Assembly: GCA_965247435.1 (NCBI GenBank) | Contig: OZ252019.1 | Coordinates: 4,526,001 to 4,590,000, forward strand | DNA from: Ilyomonas sp965247435 | Lineage (GTDB): Bacteria > Bacteroidota > Bacteroidia > Chitinophagales > Chitinophagaceae | Length of the DNA stretch: 64,000 bases | Direction of reading: 5' to 3' | In this document: one piece after another, positions 32,448 through 41,735 of the stretch | Position numbering within the stretch: position 1 is the first letter of the stretch | Layout: each line of letters begins with the position of its first letter | Made by a program: the position numbers and the translations under genes | Notes under the pieces: generated by a model | The model's database searches: none | The model's input: only the letters and a program-made list of their open reading frames with translations | Told to the model about the DNA's origin: nothing

Positions 32448-32921
32448 GTGAAGACAGAAGCAGAAATTGTTAATTTAGCACATAGTAAATTAAGGGTTGC
32501 AGAACTTTTATTGCAGAATGGCTTTCTTGATGATGCTTATTATATAGGCGGTTATGCATTTGAATTATTACTTAAAGCAAAAATTTGCAAAACGCTGGCT
32601 ATCCCTAATTTTTTTGATTTTGACAGTGCCAGAAATCGAAAGTTGCCGGTTGCCAAAATAAGAAGAGGTGAAAAAGAAAATCTTTATAAACCTTTTAAAG
32701 TGCATGACTATGAACAGCTTTTAATATTGTCCGGATTATATACTGAGTTTGCAAATAAATTATCATCCGATTTATCCTTTAATACTGATTGGTCTGTAAT
32801 TAGCAATTGGGATGAAAACCTACGATATACAACAGGCAGTAATCAAAAAGATGTAAGATCATTTATAGAATCTATTAAAAATATGATGCAATGGTTAACA
32901 CAATACCTACAGAAGATATAA
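32448..32921 (+). CDS. HEPN-domain protein
   Basis: 157-aa helical protein starting with GTG 32448. The segment DDAYYIGGYAFELLLKAKIC (residues ~27-46) is characteristic of HEPN proteins, many of which are ribonuclease toxins. I do not see a clean RxxxxH motif, so catalytic activity is doubtful or uses another arrangement. The following gene starts 31 bp inside it. The pair sits alone between opposite-strand genes, is AT-richer than its neighbours, and looks like an acquired two-gene unit of the toxin-antitoxin type. Confidence 0.8.
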   Translation: MKTEAEIVNLAHSKLRVAELLLQNGFLDDAYYIGGYAFELLLKAKICKTLAIPNFFDFDSARNRKLPVAKIRRGEKENLYKPFKVHDYEQLLILSGLYTEFANKLSSDLSFNTDWSVISNWDENLRYTTGSNQKDVRSFIESIKNMMQWLTQYLQKI

Positions 32922-33232
32922 AGAACAAATTGAAAACCATTTTTAGTAACGAAAACAAACCCTCATATAAGTATATGCAGGTGTGGCTTTCCGAAGTTGA
33001 CTTCGGCGGGTTATATCAAACTGATAAGTTTGTGGTGAATGTAAAAATGAAGTATGAAATCGGATCATACAATGAGGAAATAAAGTACATAGCAACTAAT
33101 TTGTTTAAGCAACTTTCAATTGAAGAACGCTCTCTGATATGGCGCGTAAATGTTTATAATTCTTCTGAAGAAACCTATTTGCAATATGATGATATTATCG
33201 TTTATTCTGAGAACGATGAACGCGAACTTTAA
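32891..33232 (+). CDS. Partner protein of the HEPN gene, unknown family
   Basis: 113-aa acidic protein overlapping the HEPN gene by 31 bp in another frame, hence translationally coupled. No nucleotidyltransferase GSxxR...DxD motif is present, so this is not the classical MNT antitoxin. Segments VWLSEVDFGGLYQTDKF and EERSLIWRVNVYNSSEETYL suggest an alpha/beta fold. By position it is the probable antitoxin or partner; function is inference. Confidence 0.7.
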   Translation: MVNTIPTEDIKNKLKTIFSNENKPSYKYMQVWLSEVDFGGLYQTDKFVVNVKMKYEIGSYNEEIKYIATNLFKQLSIEERSLIWRVNVYNSSEETYLQYDDIIVYSENDEREL

Positions 33233-33314
33233 TATATTGGGTTATCAAAATAATATTATTAAAAACATCGTTGTTCATAACTTTGTATTTAAACCTTGGC
33301 GGCAAAAACAATAC

Positions 33315-34013
33315 TTACAATTTATCCTGCCGTATTAATCTCCGGTAAGTTGCTACTAATTGCTGCTGGCTATAGCCCAGCTTATACATAAAGTAAATAA
33401 TAAAAAAGATGCCCTGTGTTTTGTAGATGCCATTTTCTAAATACTTGCGTGCGGAGGTAAGCACCGGTTTTTTAATTATAATAAAGCGACAGATTTTTTT
33501 AATCCGTTTAATAATTTCCTGGTCTTCCATTACAATATGCCGCTCATTAAAACCGCCGGTTTTTACAAACACTTCTTTAGTAACAAACAAGCTCTGGTCG
33601 CCAAAGCGCACAGCATTTACATCAAAGCGGGTAAACCAGCAATTGGCTTTTAAAAACCAGTGCTGATAGTCGAATGCCAGCATAAAACAACCAGCCTGAA
33701 TAGTAGCATCAACAGCATTCAAAATGTCATTGGTAAAACCTTCCGGCGGCAACGTATCGGCGTGTAGAAAATAAAGAATATTACTCTTCGCAATGGAAGC
33801 ACCGTAATTCATTTGCGCAGCACGGCCTTTCGCTGGACTAATAATAGTTACAGCGCCGGCGTTGGAGGCTTCGCTGATGGTATTATCGCTGCTGCCGCCA
33901 TCGCATACAATAATTTCGGTGATGTGTGCAAGGTTAGTTTTATCTTTTATCCAGGCAATGGTTTTAGCAATACTCGCTTCTTCATTATAAGCAGGAATGA
34001 TAATACTGATCAT
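33315..34013 (-). CDS. TIGR04283-type arsenosugar-associated glycosyltransferase
   Basis: 232-aa family 2 glycosyltransferase. The GT-A N-terminus SIIIPAYNEEASI, VCDGGSSDNT, RAAQMNYGA and the FLHADTLPP (DxD-like) motif identify the subfamily linked to arsenosugar synthesis. The later segments GDQSLFVTKEVF and MEDQEIIKRI are typical. Last gene of a six-gene minus-strand cluster; its start overlaps the stop of the previous gene by 4 bp. Confidence 0.88.
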   Translation of the reverse strand: MISIIIPAYNEEASIAKTIAWIKDKTNLAHITEIIVCDGGSSDNTISEASNAGAVTIISPAKGRAAQMNYGASIAKSNILYFLHADTLPPEGFTNDILNAVDATIQAGCFMLAFDYQHWFLKANCWFTRFDVNAVRFGDQSLFVTKEVFVKTGGFNERHIVMEDQEIIKRIKKICRFIIIKKPVLTSARKYLENGIYKTQGIFFIIYFMYKLGYSQQQLVATYRRLIRQDKL

Positions 34014-34381
34014 GCTGCGGCCAGTTTGGTTTGCAAAGTAGCTGCGAGCGCCTGTAACGAACCTAACTTGCTAATTTCAGATGCTGTTAATACTATAGAA
34101 AGCCTGTTGTTATCATTAACAAAGACAGCAGGAAACAGCGTTGCGGCTAACGGCGGATACTGTTTTACAAAATCGTCTTTGTATAAAAACAAAACCGGCA
34201 GAGGCAGTTGCTGAATGAATTGTTTCCAGGCGCCTTTCATTCCAAAATTTCCGTGCGTTAGTAAGCACAAACTGCATTGGTAAGTTGATGGTGATAACAG
34301 CTTGTGCAAATAATCAACAGACATTTCAAGAATGGAACTGTTGGCATTATACACGAATAGTATCTGCTTCGCTTTGTTCAT
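34010..34381 (-). CDS. Small protein of the arsenosugar cluster, unknown
   Basis: 123-aa cytoplasmic protein beginning KQILFVYNANSSILEMSVDY with SLCLLTHGNFGMKGAW; similar short proteins are seen with arsenosugar gene sets. It overlaps both neighbours by 4 bp (ATGA-type), so it is translated with the two glycosyltransferases. A ferredoxin-like/thioredoxin-like fold is possible from the strand-helix pattern, but there is no CxxC redox pair; the only two Cys form CSLC. Function unknown. Confidence 0.75.
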   Translation of the reverse strand: MNKAKQILFVYNANSSILEMSVDYLHKLLSPSTYQCSLCLLTHGNFGMKGAWKQFIQQLPLPVLFLYKDDFVKQYPPLAATLFPAVFVNDNNRLSIVLTASEISKLGSLQALAATLQTKLAAA

Positions 34382-35004
34382 TTAGTTTGTTGGTATTGCA
34401 GCCAGTCCTGTTCCTCATCAATATCGTGCAGTGTTTGAAGCAGGTGATAAGATAAATTATCGGCAAGGCAGGCATTGAGTGTTTGCATTAATACTTTATC
34501 GGTACTCCAGTTGATATTTTCAAATAAAGAAGCCTGTAATTTTTTCAATCCCAACAAATAATAACCGCCATCGGTAGCAGGGCCAAGTACTATATCGTGT
34601 TGTTCCAGGCTTACAAATGCCTGTTCAATAATGTTTGTTGTCAATTCGTAACAATCAGAACCGATAATGCAAATTTCATCATAACCTGCATCAAACAAAT
34701 GAGCAAATGCGTTCTTCATTTTTTCGCCTAAATCAACACCCCGTTGTAGCTGCTTATAATAATTCTCGGTCCAGATATCATTGCTGTTTATTTTATCGGC
34801 ATAAAAAATAAATTTATCAATCGTAAGTTCCTTCGTTATACTGTAAGTGTGACTGAGCAGTTCTTTATAAACAGCCAATGCTTTTTCATCGCCGGCAGTT
34901 TTAGCTAAGCGTGTTTTTACTTTGCCCAAAACGGCATTACGTACAAATATAATAAGCGCTCTTTTCAAATTAAAATTTTCGCCGCCAAAGCAAGCAGATA
35001 CCAA
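34378..35004 (-). CDS. TIGR04282-type (DUF2064) glycosyltransferase
   Basis: 208-aa protein of the DUF2064/TIGR04282 family, a nucleotide-sugar transferase-like fold found in arsenosugar clusters. Seen: LIIFVRNAVLGKVKTRLAK, IIGSDCYELTT and LGPATDGGYYLLGL. Overlaps the next gene by 4 bp. Together with the TIGR04283 enzyme it may build or modify the glycerol-ribose part of arsenosugars (inference from the family). Confidence 0.9.
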   Translation of the reverse strand: MVSACFGGENFNLKRALIIFVRNAVLGKVKTRLAKTAGDEKALAVYKELLSHTYSITKELTIDKFIFYADKINSNDIWTENYYKQLQRGVDLGEKMKNAFAHLFDAGYDEICIIGSDCYELTTNIIEQAFVSLEQHDIVLGPATDGGYYLLGLKKLQASLFENINWSTDKVLMQTLNACLADNLSYHLLQTLHDIDEEQDWLQYQQTK

Positions 35005-35080
35005 AGGAAAGCGGTAAGTAGTATTTAAACACTTGGGGGTTTTGTGTCTTTGCGCCCTGGTGGCATCAGGTACAAATACA

Positions 35081-36124
35081 TTACTCTGCTACTGCGCCGC
35101 CACAACTGGAACCCGCGCCGGCAGTGCATCCGTAACAATGCTGGTTGAGTACAATGCTGCGGCCATTCATAGCACTCAGATCAAAGGTTGATAAGTGATT
35201 GGAGGAAGCGCAGCTTACTTTTAAATTGAGCATCTGGTTAAAATCGCAATCATATAAATAGCCGTCCCAGCTAACCGATACTGTATTGCGGCACATCACA
35301 TTTTTTGCGGCAGTTATATTAAAGGCATTCACTAATTTATCCATGTACTTTTCGTAGTTGCCGCTCACCAATAAATAGTCCAAATAACGGCTGATCGGCA
35401 TGTTGGTAATTACATATAAATTATTAAAACCAATGCCATACTGCTTCCTTAATTCTTCTTTGTATTCCCTTTCCAATGCCGCCTGCGAAGGCGGGAGAAA
35501 AGCGCCTGCCGGGTTATACACAAGGTTTAATTGTAAGCCCGAAGCGTCCATTCCATAGCCAATTGCATTCAGCATTTGCAAAGCCTGTATCGAATCGGCA
35601 AACACGCCGATGCCGCGTTGCCGGTCGGTGCGGTCCTGCGTATAAGAGGGCAGTGACGAAACAACTTCGATGTTGTGTTGCCTGAAGAAAACGGGCAAAT
35701 CATGAAAGCGTTTATTGGCCAGAATGATCGTAAGGTTACAGCGTACGATGATATGCCTGTTGAGTGCTTTTATCTGCTCAACAAACCACCGGAAATGCGG
35801 ATTCAGCTCAGGCGCGCCGCCGGTAATATCAACTGTTGTAAAGGCCGGATTTGCAGCCAGCACATCAAGGCACAACTGCATTGTTTCGCGCGTCATAATT
35901 TCTTTACGGTCGGGACCGGCATCTACATGGCAATGCTTGCAAACCTGGTTGCACATCTTGCCGATATTCACCTGGAATATTTCAACTGCTGTTGGCTTTA
36001 ACGGAAACAACCCTGCAGCCGCTAATTTATCTGTGAATAGCGGCAATGCCTTCTGATGCTCCAATACATCCACCTGGTGGCCTGCATCTGCAAGCAGGTG
36101 ATTCATCGCCTGTAGTGATTTCAT
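35081..36124 (-). CDS. arsS: Arsenosugar biosynthesis radical SAM protein ArsS
   Basis: 347-aa radical SAM enzyme that transfers a 5'-deoxyadenosyl group to dimethylarsenic, the committed step to arsenosugars. The [4Fe-4S] motif is CNQVCKHCHVDAGPDR (CxxxCxxC near residue 57), followed by DITGGAPELNPHF. The C-terminal DUF3641 domain ends in a cysteine-rich tail CYGCTAGAGSSCGG. Length is typical. No ArsM methyltransferase lies in the window, so methylated arsenic must come from elsewhere. Confidence 0.93.
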   Translation of the reverse strand: MKSLQAMNHLLADAGHQVDVLEHQKALPLFTDKLAAAGLFPLKPTAVEIFQVNIGKMCNQVCKHCHVDAGPDRKEIMTRETMQLCLDVLAANPAFTTVDITGGAPELNPHFRWFVEQIKALNRHIIVRCNLTIILANKRFHDLPVFFRQHNIEVVSSLPSYTQDRTDRQRGIGVFADSIQALQMLNAIGYGMDASGLQLNLVYNPAGAFLPPSQAALEREYKEELRKQYGIGFNNLYVITNMPISRYLDYLLVSGNYEKYMDKLVNAFNITAAKNVMCRNTVSVSWDGYLYDCDFNQMLNLKVSCASSNHLSTFDLSAMNGRSIVLNQHCYGCTAGAGSSCGGAVAE

Positions 36125-36225
36125 AAAGCGTGCTTTCCTCTCTGATAAATATTAATCAAGTAAACATCCAAACTTTTTCTTTAGTTATATTGTATGCTTT
36201 TTTACTCCTCTATAGAATAAGGCAA

Positions 36226-36561
36226 TTACATCGCAATCTCTTTTACCTTGTTCATCATCTGCACGCCATGTACCAGCGAAGCGCCACCACGGATAGCGGC
36301 TGTTACATGCACCGCTTCCATCATCTGTTCTTCGCTCCAGCCCTTTTCAAATGCATCGCTGCTGTAAGCGTCTATGCAGTACGGGCATTGCACCGCGTGT
36401 GCTACCGCCAATGCAATCAAAGACTTTTCTTTGGCGCTTAGCGCGCTGTCTTTAAACACTTCGCCATACCAGGCGAAGAACTTATCGCCCATTGCTTTTT
36501 GCCACTCGCTCACCGCGCCAAATTTGCCGAGGTCTTCTGCGTTGTAATAATGATTGTTCAT
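36226..36561 (-). CDS. Arsenosugar-associated AhpD-like peroxidase-family protein
   Basis: 111-aa carboxymuconolactone-decarboxylase-like protein with the CxxC redox motif HAVQCPYCIDAYSS and an adjacent MMEAVHVTAAIRGGA, matching the arsenosugar-associated subgroup. Located 102 bp upstream of arsS on the same strand. Probably handles redox state of arsenic or thiols; the exact reaction is unknown. Confidence 0.9.
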   Translation of the reverse strand: MNNHYYNAEDLGKFGAVSEWQKAMGDKFFAWYGEVFKDSALSAKEKSLIALAVAHAVQCPYCIDAYSSDAFEKGWSEEQMMEAVHVTAAIRGGASLVHGVQMMNKVKEIAM

Positions 36562-36634
36562 AAATAAATATTGAGTATTGAAATAGATTCTGGTTTTAAA
36601 AACAAAAGATGGTTTTAAAATGTGGTTTTTCCGC

Positions 36635-36686
36635 TTTCTTTTTGCCTTGATGCAAAAAGAAACAAACCTGCCTGCCGGCAGGCAGG
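36635..36686. repeat. Intergenic repeat: two adjoining inverted repeats
   Basis: TTTCTTTTTGC (36635-36645) and GCAAAAAGAAA (36652-36662) are exact complements. They are followed by the 20-bp perfect palindrome CCTGCCTGCCGGCAGGCAGG (36667-36686). The first part resembles dispersed intergenic elements common in this phylum. It fills the 331-bp gap between the PNP and AhpD-like genes, which holds no gene. Confidence 0.6.
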
Positions 36687-36892
36687 AAAATCAAGGACGG
36701 CATGATCGCTCCGCGCATCCGTCCTTACCTGCGCCTCCACATTGCCTAAGATGGATTTTTATAAGTGATATGCCTTTGCTTTAATCTAAGTAGTTTGTCA
36801 AAATTATCTACTATTTACTTTTAAAGTTTACAACTGTATTTTTCCTTTTAATTCTATTTGATTTTGCACAAGTACTTAAGCGCATTTTAAAA

Positions 36893-37702
36893 TTATAATG
36901 ACAAAATGGTTTGATATAAAAGCTCAGACAATACTTTATCGGCTTTGCCTGCTACAGCAATAATTTCCTGAATATTAACCGGCTGCAAATTATCAGGATC
37001 GCATTCGTCTGTAATTACCGATACTGCTGCGCAAGGCAACTGCGCATGATTAGCTGCAATTACTTCCGGTACGGTAGACATGCCTACCATATCGGCGCCG
37101 ATGATTTTAAGGTAACGATACTCCGCCCTTGTTTCTAAGTTCGGCCCGTTTACCGCTGCATAAACGCCGCTTTGCAACTTCGTGTTCAGCCTTGCAGCTT
37201 CCTGCCGCAACACGCTGCACAGGTACGGGTTGTAAGGCGCGCTCATATCCGGGAAACGACTGCCCAATTCATCGTAATTTTTACCCGTTAACGGGTTGCC
37301 GGTTTGCAGATTAATGTGGTCGTTAAGCAATACCAAATCACCTTTTTTATAATTAAGATTGATGCCGCCGGCAGCATTCGTTAACAACAAGTATTGGATG
37401 CCCAACAGCTTCATCACACGCACCGGAAATATTACCTGCTGCGCCGTATAACCTTCATACCGGTGAAAGCGCCCCTGCATGGCCAGCACCATTTTATTAG
37501 CTATACTTCCGTACACCAAATTACCTTTGTGAAATTCAACTGTTGAGATGGGAAAATGCGGAATACCGGTGTACGGAATAATGAGCGGGTTGCTAAGATA
37601 AGAAAGAAACTGATGCAGGCCCGTACCCAGCACTACGCCAACCAAAGGCTTCTCAATGCCCTGTTGCTGTAAAAACGCTGTTGCTTCCGTTAATGTTTTC
37701 AT
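36893..37702 (-). CDS. Purine nucleoside phosphorylase, trimeric type
   Basis: 269-aa PNP (start ATG 37702). Family marks: VGVVLGTGLHQF, the phosphate-site GRFHRYEGY, LTNAAGGINLNYKKGDLVLLNDHIN, AAVNGPNLETRAEYR and MVGMSTVPEVIAANH. It cleaves purine nucleosides with phosphate. Next to arsS it could remove adenine from the deoxyadenosyl-arsenic intermediate on the way to arsenosugars (inference from context), besides ordinary purine salvage. Confidence 0.94.
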   Translation of the reverse strand: MKTLTEATAFLQQQGIEKPLVGVVLGTGLHQFLSYLSNPLIIPYTGIPHFPISTVEFHKGNLVYGSIANKMVLAMQGRFHRYEGYTAQQVIFPVRVMKLLGIQYLLLTNAAGGINLNYKKGDLVLLNDHINLQTGNPLTGKNYDELGSRFPDMSAPYNPYLCSVLRQEAARLNTKLQSGVYAAVNGPNLETRAEYRYLKIIGADMVGMSTVPEVIAANHAQLPCAAVSVITDECDPDNLQPVNIQEIIAVAGKADKVLSELLYQTILSL

Positions 37703-37936
37703 AGGTTTATACAAATAACATATCTGTGATTATAACAAATGTAAACCTTATCAGTTACCTTATAAAAGCGCCGGAAAGAATCGTATAAGATAGTTCTGCT
37801 TTGCACTATTGGCTTTATGTTTCATCATTTACTATTCTTCCAATAATTATTCCTTTAATAATTTCTATCTTGTTATTTTTATTCCTGTTTGATCGGTTTG
37901 TAAACCATTCTTCCAACTTCTTAACTATCGCTTCTT

Positions 37937-40678
37937 ATGAAAAAACTATTGTTGCCGTTCCTGTTATCGCTTATTATTTCTTCACTGCATGCCCAGGTGC
38001 AGGTGACTAATTTAAAAACTGAAAACTTAACCAATCCATTGGGTATTGATAAAATGCAGCCGCAGCTTAGCTGGCAGTTAACTTCCGGCAAACGCGGCGT
38101 GATGCAGTCGGCGTATGAGATAAAAGTAAGTGACCAATCTAAGATGGCGAATACAGCATGGAGTAGCAGCAAGGTAGCTTCTTCCCAATCGGTGCATGTG
38201 CCCTATACCGGAAGTGCCTTGCAACCGGGCAAAAAATATTACTGGCAGGTACGGGTGTGGAATGAAGGAGGAAAACCTTCTGCCTGGAGCGCTCCGGCTT
38301 ATTGGCAAATGGGTTTGCTAAAGCCCGCCGACTGGGCAGCGCAATGGATAGAAGCCGGTTATATGGAAGACTCGATCATGCGGCCAAGCCCCATGTTCAG
38401 AAAAGAATTTACTGCTAATAAAAAAATTCAATCTGCCACCGCGTTCATCACGTCGCATGGCTTGTACGAAGGTTATATTAATGGCAAACGCATCGGGGAT
38501 TATTGCCTTACGCCCGGCTGGACAAGCTATAACAAGCGGCTGCAATATCAAACGTATGATGTAACAAATTTACTCACACAAGGCACGAATGCCATTGGTG
38601 TAATGCTCGGCAGCGGCTGGTACCGCAGCTATCTGGCCTGGGGCAACCAGCATGATGTGTATGGTAAAAAACTGGCACTGCTGTTCCAGTTGAATATTGT
38701 ATATACAGATGGAACAACCGCAACAATTTTATCTGATGGTTCCTGGAAATCCTCTACCGGCGCTATCAAAAGCTCGGAGATTTATCATGGTGAAACAAGC
38801 GACGCACGGGACGAAAAAAGCGGTTGGCTTACCACAGGCTACAACGATGGTAGCTGGAGCGGCGTAACCACGCATGATTATCCGAAAGACATATTGGTAG
38901 CTACCTACAACGAGCCCATTACGATGCACGAAACGTTTAAACCAATAAAATTTATTACTACGCCCAAAGGCGAGCACGTAATAGATTTCGGACAGAATTT
39001 GGTTGGCTTTGTAGAAGTGACGGTAAGCGGCAAAGCCGGCGATTCTATTATGTTGCACCATGCGGAAGTGTTGGATAAAGAAGGCAATTTTTATACAGAC
39101 AATCTACGCGCGGCAAAGCAGCAGGATATCTATGTATTAAGTGGAAAAGGGGAAGAAACATTCCATCCGCATTTTACCTTTCAGGGCTTCCGGTATATAA
39201 AAGTGGATGGCTTCCCCGGCGCTATGAAGCCGGAGAACTTTACGGCAGTTGCACTTTATTCCAACATGCAGCCAACCGGTTCGTTTAGTACTTCCAACCC
39301 ATTGATTAACCAGTTGCAGCATAACATACAGTGGGGGCAGCGCGGCAATTTTTTAGATGTGCCCACCGATTGTCCGCAGCGCGATGAACGCCTCGGCTGG
39401 ACGGGCGATGCGCAGGTATTTTCGCGCACGGCTACCTATAATTTTGGCGTGAATAATTTCTTTGATAAATGGCTGCAGGATGTAGCCGCCGACCAGGGCG
39501 CGAATGGCAGCGTTCCATTTGTGGTGCCCAATGTGCTGGGCGAAGGCGCGGGCGGCTCTGCCGGCTGGGCGGATGTGGCCACCATTATTCCCTGGAATGT
39601 GTATCTCGCCTATGGCGATACGGCCGTACTGAAACAGCAGTATGAAAGCATGAAAAAGTGGGTGGGCTTTATGCAAAGCAAGAGCACCAACAACCTCTGG
39701 AATACCGGCTTCCACTTTGGCGACTGGCTGTTTTACCGCCCCGAAGATGATAACGACGGGCGGAGCGCCATTACTGATAAATACCTGATTGCACAATGCT
39801 TTTATGCCCGCTCCACGCAGTTATTGATTAATACTGCAAAAGTGCTGGGAAAGACGGATGATGTGGCCACCTACACCGCTTTGCTGCAACAGATAAAAGA
39901 TGCTTTTGTAAAGGAATATGTAACGCCGAGCGGACGCCTGGTGTCGTCTTCGCAAACGGCTTATGTGCTGGCGCTCAATTTTGATATGCTGCCCGAAAAC
40001 CTGCGCGGGCAGGCAGCAGACCGGCTGGTGGCCAATGTACATGACTACGACAATCATTTAACTACCGGCTTCCTCGGTACGCCCTATTTATGCCATGTGC
40101 TCAGCCGCTTCGGGCACTCGGATGTTGCCTATACCCTATTGTTGCAGGATACGTATCCTTCGTGGCTGTACCCCGTAAAAATGGGCGCTACCACCATCTG
40201 GGAGCGATGGGATGGCGAGAAGCCCGACAGTACTTTTCAAACGCCGGGCATGAACTCTTTTAATCACTATTCCTACGGCGCTATCGGCGACTGGATGTAC
40301 CGGGTGATGGCCGGGATTGATACCTACGAAGATGCGCCCGGCTATAAACATATCCGCATTATGCCGCACATCGGCGGCAACTTTACGTATGCCAATGCCG
40401 ATTATAAAACGCCTTATGGAACTATCAGCTCGGGGTGGAAAGTGGACAGCAGCAATATGAGCTTTGATGTAACAATACCCTGCAATACAACTGCTACTAT
40501 ATACATTCCTGCAGGCAGTGCTGAGGAAGTGAAAGAAGGCAGCGCATCGCTCTCCAAAGCAGGTGGCATAAAAGTGTCCGGGAAGGACGGCGATTATGTA
40601 GTTGTGGAAGTGGGTTCGGGCGGTTATCATTTTACAGCGCCTTATAAAAAGGATGCTGGTGTAAATGCGAGGAAGTAA
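37937..40678 (+). CDS. Secreted alpha-L-rhamnosidase, GH78
   Basis: 913-aa exported glycoside hydrolase (signal peptide to about residue 20) that releases terminal L-rhamnose. An N-terminal fibronectin-like region is followed by the Bac_rhamnosid_N domain with FITSHGLYEGYINGKRIGD and GWTSYNKRLQYQTYDVT. DFGQNLVGFVEV leads into the (alpha/alpha)6 catalytic domain with DVPTDCPQRDERLGWTGDAQ and GATTIWERWDGE. The C-terminal beta-sandwich carries the YEDAPGYKHIRIMPHIGG segment. No transporter or SusCD pair is adjacent, so it is a stand-alone enzyme here. Confidence 0.96.
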   Translation: MKKLLLPFLLSLIISSLHAQVQVTNLKTENLTNPLGIDKMQPQLSWQLTSGKRGVMQSAYEIKVSDQSKMANTAWSSSKVASSQSVHVPYTGSALQPGKKYYWQVRVWNEGGKPSAWSAPAYWQMGLLKPADWAAQWIEAGYMEDSIMRPSPMFRKEFTANKKIQSATAFITSHGLYEGYINGKRIGDYCLTPGWTSYNKRLQYQTYDVTNLLTQGTNAIGVMLGSGWYRSYLAWGNQHDVYGKKLALLFQLNIVYTDGTTATILSDGSWKSSTGAIKSSEIYHGETSDARDEKSGWLTTGYNDGSWSGVTTHDYPKDILVATYNEPITMHETFKPIKFITTPKGEHVIDFGQNLVGFVEVTVSGKAGDSIMLHHAEVLDKEGNFYTDNLRAAKQQDIYVLSGKGEETFHPHFTFQGFRYIKVDGFPGAMKPENFTAVALYSNMQPTGSFSTSNPLINQLQHNIQWGQRGNFLDVPTDCPQRDERLGWTGDAQVFSRTATYNFGVNNFFDKWLQDVAADQGANGSVPFVVPNVLGEGAGGSAGWADVATIIPWNVYLAYGDTAVLKQQYESMKKWVGFMQSKSTNNLWNTGFHFGDWLFYRPEDDNDGRSAITDKYLIAQCFYARSTQLLINTAKVLGKTDDVATYTALLQQIKDAFVKEYVTPSGRLVSSSQTAYVLALNFDMLPENLRGQAADRLVANVHDYDNHLTTGFLGTPYLCHVLSRFGHSDVAYTLLLQDTYPSWLYPVKMGATTIWERWDGEKPDSTFQTPGMNSFNHYSYGAIGDWMYRVMAGIDTYEDAPGYKHIRIMPHIGGNFTYANADYKTPYGTISSGWKVDSSNMSFDVTIPCNTTATIYIPAGSAEEVKEGSASLSKAGGIKVSGKDGDYVVVEVGSGGYHFTAPYKKDAGVNARK

Positions 40679-40685
40679 TCGGGCT

Positions 40686-40718
40686 AACGCTGATAGGGTT
40701 TGGAACCCTGTCAGCGTT
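40686..40718 (+). terminator. Hairpin after the rhamnosidase gene
   Basis: AACGCTGA-T-AGGGTT (tgg) AACCCT-G-TCAGCGTT, an almost perfect hairpin 7 bp after the stop; its tail is TTAAAA rather than a T run. Confidence 0.65.
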
Positions 40719-40750
40719 TAAAATGTTCGGTGAGCCGCAGCGCGTAGCAG

Positions 40751-40791
40751 AAAACACAAAAGCAGGTCAGTGCGACCTGCTTTTGTGTTTT
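40751..40791. terminator. Bidirectional terminator, 18-bp perfect stem
   Basis: AAAACACAAAAGCAGGTC and its exact complement around a 5-base loop, between convergent genes ending at 40678 and 40867. Confidence 0.85.
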
Positions 40792-40866
40792 ACTTTCAAA
40801 GTTTACGCCCATGCTGTATAACTAAATTTTAAAATGCACGAATAGTAGCTTACCGGGTAACACTTT

Positions 40867-41442
40867 TTATAATTTGAAGAAAACATCCTGTTCACTGCCG
40901 GAAGTACTTATAAAACAGGTACGGCCACCTTGTTCTGTAAAGTTTATTGCCGGTAATGATAAGGTTCTGCCGCTGCCATCGGAAGGGTGATAGAGCTCAT
41001 CGCTTTTTAAAGCCCTGTCCGTTCCTGTGTTTGTCCTGTATCTGCCACTCATCGGGTAAAAGGTAACATTCGACTGATTATCCGTTTCAAAATAGCCATA
41101 GTAATTAATGTCCACTTCAAAATAACTTCCGCCACCTCCGAGGTCCGAATAAATGTGCTGGTACCAGCTTCCATTGCCCTTGGCATCGGCAGAAACTTTT
41201 ATTGCAAATCCGTAGCCGTCGCCCTGGTAAACACCGTTATCATCCCAGTAACCTGCATCGCTTCCATCGGTCCACATCCAGTTGCCTGCCATTTGCGGAT
41301 CAATAGTATGCGTACCATAGTCAACAGTTCCCCCGCCGCCCGGATGATCGGGTGAAGATTTTGAACAGCTTGTAGCTGAGAAAGAGATGAACAAAGTACC
41401 TAAGATGATGAAGGCAATTTGTTTGAATGTAAATGATTTCAT
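40867..41442 (-). CDS. Hypothetical lipoprotein
   Basis: 191-aa lipoprotein: signal peptide with lipobox SATSC (Cys26), then a Gly-rich linker GGGGTVDYG. The mature part is rich in Gly, Tyr and Asp with an opening MAGNWMWTDGSDAGYW and a NNxxY/SGRYRT pattern like small beta-barrel (lipocalin-like) secreted proteins. No function recognised. Monocistronic, with a terminator downstream. Confidence 0.8.
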   Translation of the reverse strand: MKSFTFKQIAFIILGTLFISFSATSCSKSSPDHPGGGGTVDYGTHTIDPQMAGNWMWTDGSDAGYWDDNGVYQGDGYGFAIKVSADAKGNGSWYQHIYSDLGGGGSYFEVDINYYGYFETDNQSNVTFYPMSGRYRTNTGTDRALKSDELYHPSDGSGRTLSLPAINFTEQGGRTCFISTSGSEQDVFFKL

Positions 41443-41735
41443 TTTTTAAAAGTTTGATGTTGTTTGTTTTTGTTTGACAGGGCAAAAGTAGAACCGGGGC
41501 AGGCGATGGGAAATAGCATAAATGTGCGATGCCGGAGCGCAGCAAGGGTTGCTGCATTACTTTGCCTTAAAAGACAATATGCCCTCTTTCAAACTGTTGT
41601 AATAAATGTACCTTATAACACCGGTATTAATTCCAATAAGTAAGCATAGCTGATGAAGCAATTCATCTGCAATATTTTGCTGACCGGAAGTATTAATCAG
41701 GCTGGAAAAAAATTGTAGAAGCAGGTAAAATATAA

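Noticed and set aside
32448..33232. Classical HEPN-MNT toxin-antitoxin
   Set aside because: The partner lacks the GSxxR and DxD nucleotidyltransferase motifs, so only a generic HEPN two-gene unit is claimed.
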